DNA of 14,700 bases from Helicobacteraceae bacterium (lineage in GTDB: Bacteria > Campylobacterota > Campylobacteria > Campylobacterales > Sulfurimonadaceae), in contig JALUKO010000069.1 of the NCBI GenBank assembly GCA_027056525.1, positions 1-14,700 on the forward strand. Direction: 5' to 3'. Below the pieces are notes generated by a model. That model worked only from the letters and a program-made list of their open reading frames with translations, was not told the origin of the DNA and did not search any database. Position 1 is the stretch's first letter; the number at the start of each line of letters is the position of its first letter. Positions 13,699-14,700 of the stretch are shown one piece after another. The translations under genes were made by a program, and so were the position numbers.

Positions 13699-14610
13699 TT
13701 GTTTGCTACACTTATAAATAAACTCAAAAACGATACATATATAACGCTAGAAACAACTCCCGGACACTCTCCTGTTTTTACTCCCACCATAGACAGGATC
13801 GAAAAACTGGGGCTTCACGATCTGGTCGATGGCTTCTCAACCACGGACAATCCACTGGCAAAACTCAAGTACAATGCACTCTTTGGAGCAAAAATGCTCC
13901 AAGACAGATTTCAAAAACCGGTCATTGCTACTATGAGTATGCGTGATAGAAACAAAATCGCCCTGCAGTCAGATCTTCTGGGTGCCAACGAAGTGGATAT
14001 ACGTACTATCCTTGCGCTTACGGGTGATCCAGCCACCATGAGTGATCAGCCACATACAAAAGGTGTTTTTGAGGCAGACAGCTCCATGCTTTTAGATATC
14101 ATCTCCTGTTTTAACTCAGGTATTAACTATGCAGGAAAACCGTTTCAAACACAGCCAAAACCGATCTACCCATTTGCGGTTGTAAACTCTTATGCAAAAA
14201 ACTTCAAAACACTGCAAAAAAAGATACAAAAAAAGATCAAACACGGTGCAATAGGGATCATCACGCAACCCGTTTATGATATCGAAAATGCCAAAAAACT
14301 TTTAGAGCTTAGAGATGCTGCAAACAAAGAGTGCTGCCCTGAGAACAAAAAAGCAGAACTGATACTGGGCGTTTTTCCCATCACAAAGCTTAGAACAGCC
14401 CAGTTTCTTTCCGCTCATGTACCCGGCATAGATGTTCCAAACAGATGGATTGAGCTACTTAGAGCCGCACATGAAAGATCTCCCCAAGAGGAGTACAAAG
14501 TAGGATTTGAACTCTCCAAAGAACTATTTGAAGATCTTAAAGCACTCCATCCAAAGATACACCTCATGACAGCAAATCAGTTCGAGATCGCTAAAGATAT
14601 TTTGATCTAA
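13699..14610 (+). CDS. MetF-like methylenetetrahydrofolate reductase family protein
   Basis: The 303-residue protein fits the methylenetetrahydrofolate reductase barrel family. The visible marks are TLETTPGHSP (16-25), MSMRDRNKIAL (79-89), ILALTGDPA (104-112), GAIGIITQPVYD (183-194) and ILGVFPI (222-228). E18, D110 and Q190 sit where E. coli MetF has Glu28, Asp120 and Gln183, residues for catalysis and folate binding. The surroundings differ: FEFFPP, typical of MetF, is LETTPG here. This may therefore be a divergent or second family member rather than the methionine-pathway enzyme, and I leave the symbol blank. The start is TTG at 13699, supported by AGGAA 5 bases ahead and by family length; no in-frame ATG lies near. 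It has its own promoter, divergent from serB, which also feeds one-carbon metabolism through serine. Confidence 0.82.
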   Translation: MFATLINKLKNDTYITLETTPGHSPVFTPTIDRIEKLGLHDLVDGFSTTDNPLAKLKYNALFGAKMLQDRFQKPVIATMSMRDRNKIALQSDLLGANEVDIRTILALTGDPATMSDQPHTKGVFEADSSMLLDIISCFNSGINYAGKPFQTQPKPIYPFAVVNSYAKNFKTLQKKIQKKIKHGAIGIITQPVYDIENAKKLLELRDAANKECCPENKKAELILGVFPITKLRTAQFLSAHVPGIDVPNRWIELLRAAHERSPQEEYKVGFELSKELFEDLKALHPKIHLMTANQFEIAKDILI

Positions 14611-14613
14611 ACT

Positions 14614-14700
14614 CTAAAATGAATGCACATATTTTCTAAATATCTCTATAGGTAAGGGCTTACTAAAATAGTAACCCTGCACCTTGTAACAGTTTAAGAA
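14614..14700 (-). CDS. C-terminal end of an EAL-domain c-di-GMP phosphodiesterase, partial
   Basis: Read leftward from the window edge, the frame encodes 28 residues ending QGYYFSKPLPIEIFRKY and a short tail before TAG (14614-14616). QGYYFSKPLP is the standard end of EAL domains, just after the last strand. The catalytic EAL, DDFG and other motifs lie outside the window, so activity cannot be judged. It is convergent with the MetF-like gene, with only 3 bases between the stops. Confidence 0.85.
   Translation of the reverse strand, partial: FLNCYKVQGYYFSKPLPIEIFRKYVHSF

Overview
The window looks like chromosomal DNA of a Campylobacterota (epsilonproteobacterial) bacterium, most likely a free-living Sulfurimonas/Sulfuricurvum-type relative. 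This is inferred from AT-rich, tightly packed genes, the rpsF-ssb-rpsR cluster, a hemW-tatB-tatC-queA run, a split PAS-protein/chemoreceptor pair of the CetB/CetA kind known from Campylobacter, and abundant PAS/GGDEF/EAL signalling. No sequence search was possible, so the genus is not certain. I see no tRNA, rRNA, insertion sequence, prophage or CRISPR array, and no stretch longer than about 300 bases without a gene.

Layout. Positions 1-440 hold the end of a secreted Spy/CpxP-like helical protein whose start codon lies just outside the window. Positions 544-5444 are a rightward run: a soluble FAD-type PAS protein (CetB-like), a membrane chemoreceptor with no periplasmic sensor (CetA-like), the radical-SAM heme chaperone HemW, the Tat export proteins TatB and TatC, and the queuosine enzyme QueA. 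The last three overlap by 8 bases each. Positions 5446-9309 run leftward: a secreted-type divergent polysaccharide deacetylase, DprA, and a FIST-PAS-GGDEF diguanylate cyclase. Positions 9310-9550 are a divergent regulatory region with a candidate S6:S18 autoregulatory leader. It drives rpsF, ssb and rpsR (9551-10816), which end in two adjacent hairpins.

Positions 10933-12705 encode an exported protein that joins six or seven propeller-type repeats to a C-terminal OmpA-like peptidoglycan-binding domain. It runs convergently into a leftward pair (serB and a small unknown gene) across a 31-base inverted repeat that contains both stop codons. From a shared promoter region at 13645-13698, a MetF-like methylenetetrahydrofolate reductase family gene runs rightward to 14610. 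It meets the last 28 codons of an EAL-domain protein on the minus strand.

How the genes fit together. Most are housekeeping: translation, ssDNA binding, Tat export, tRNA modification, serine and one-carbon metabolism. The accessory layer is energy/redox sensing. Two proteins carry closely similar Aer-type PAS domains, one coupled to chemotaxis (CetB/CetA) and one to c-di-GMP synthesis (FIST-PAS-GGDEF), and the EAL protein at the right edge could degrade c-di-GMP. I did not find a wholly new defence or mobile system. The least described items are the propeller-OmpA protein, the FIST-PAS-GGDEF sensor, the possible alternative folding of the rpsF leader, and the very tight convergent gene ends.
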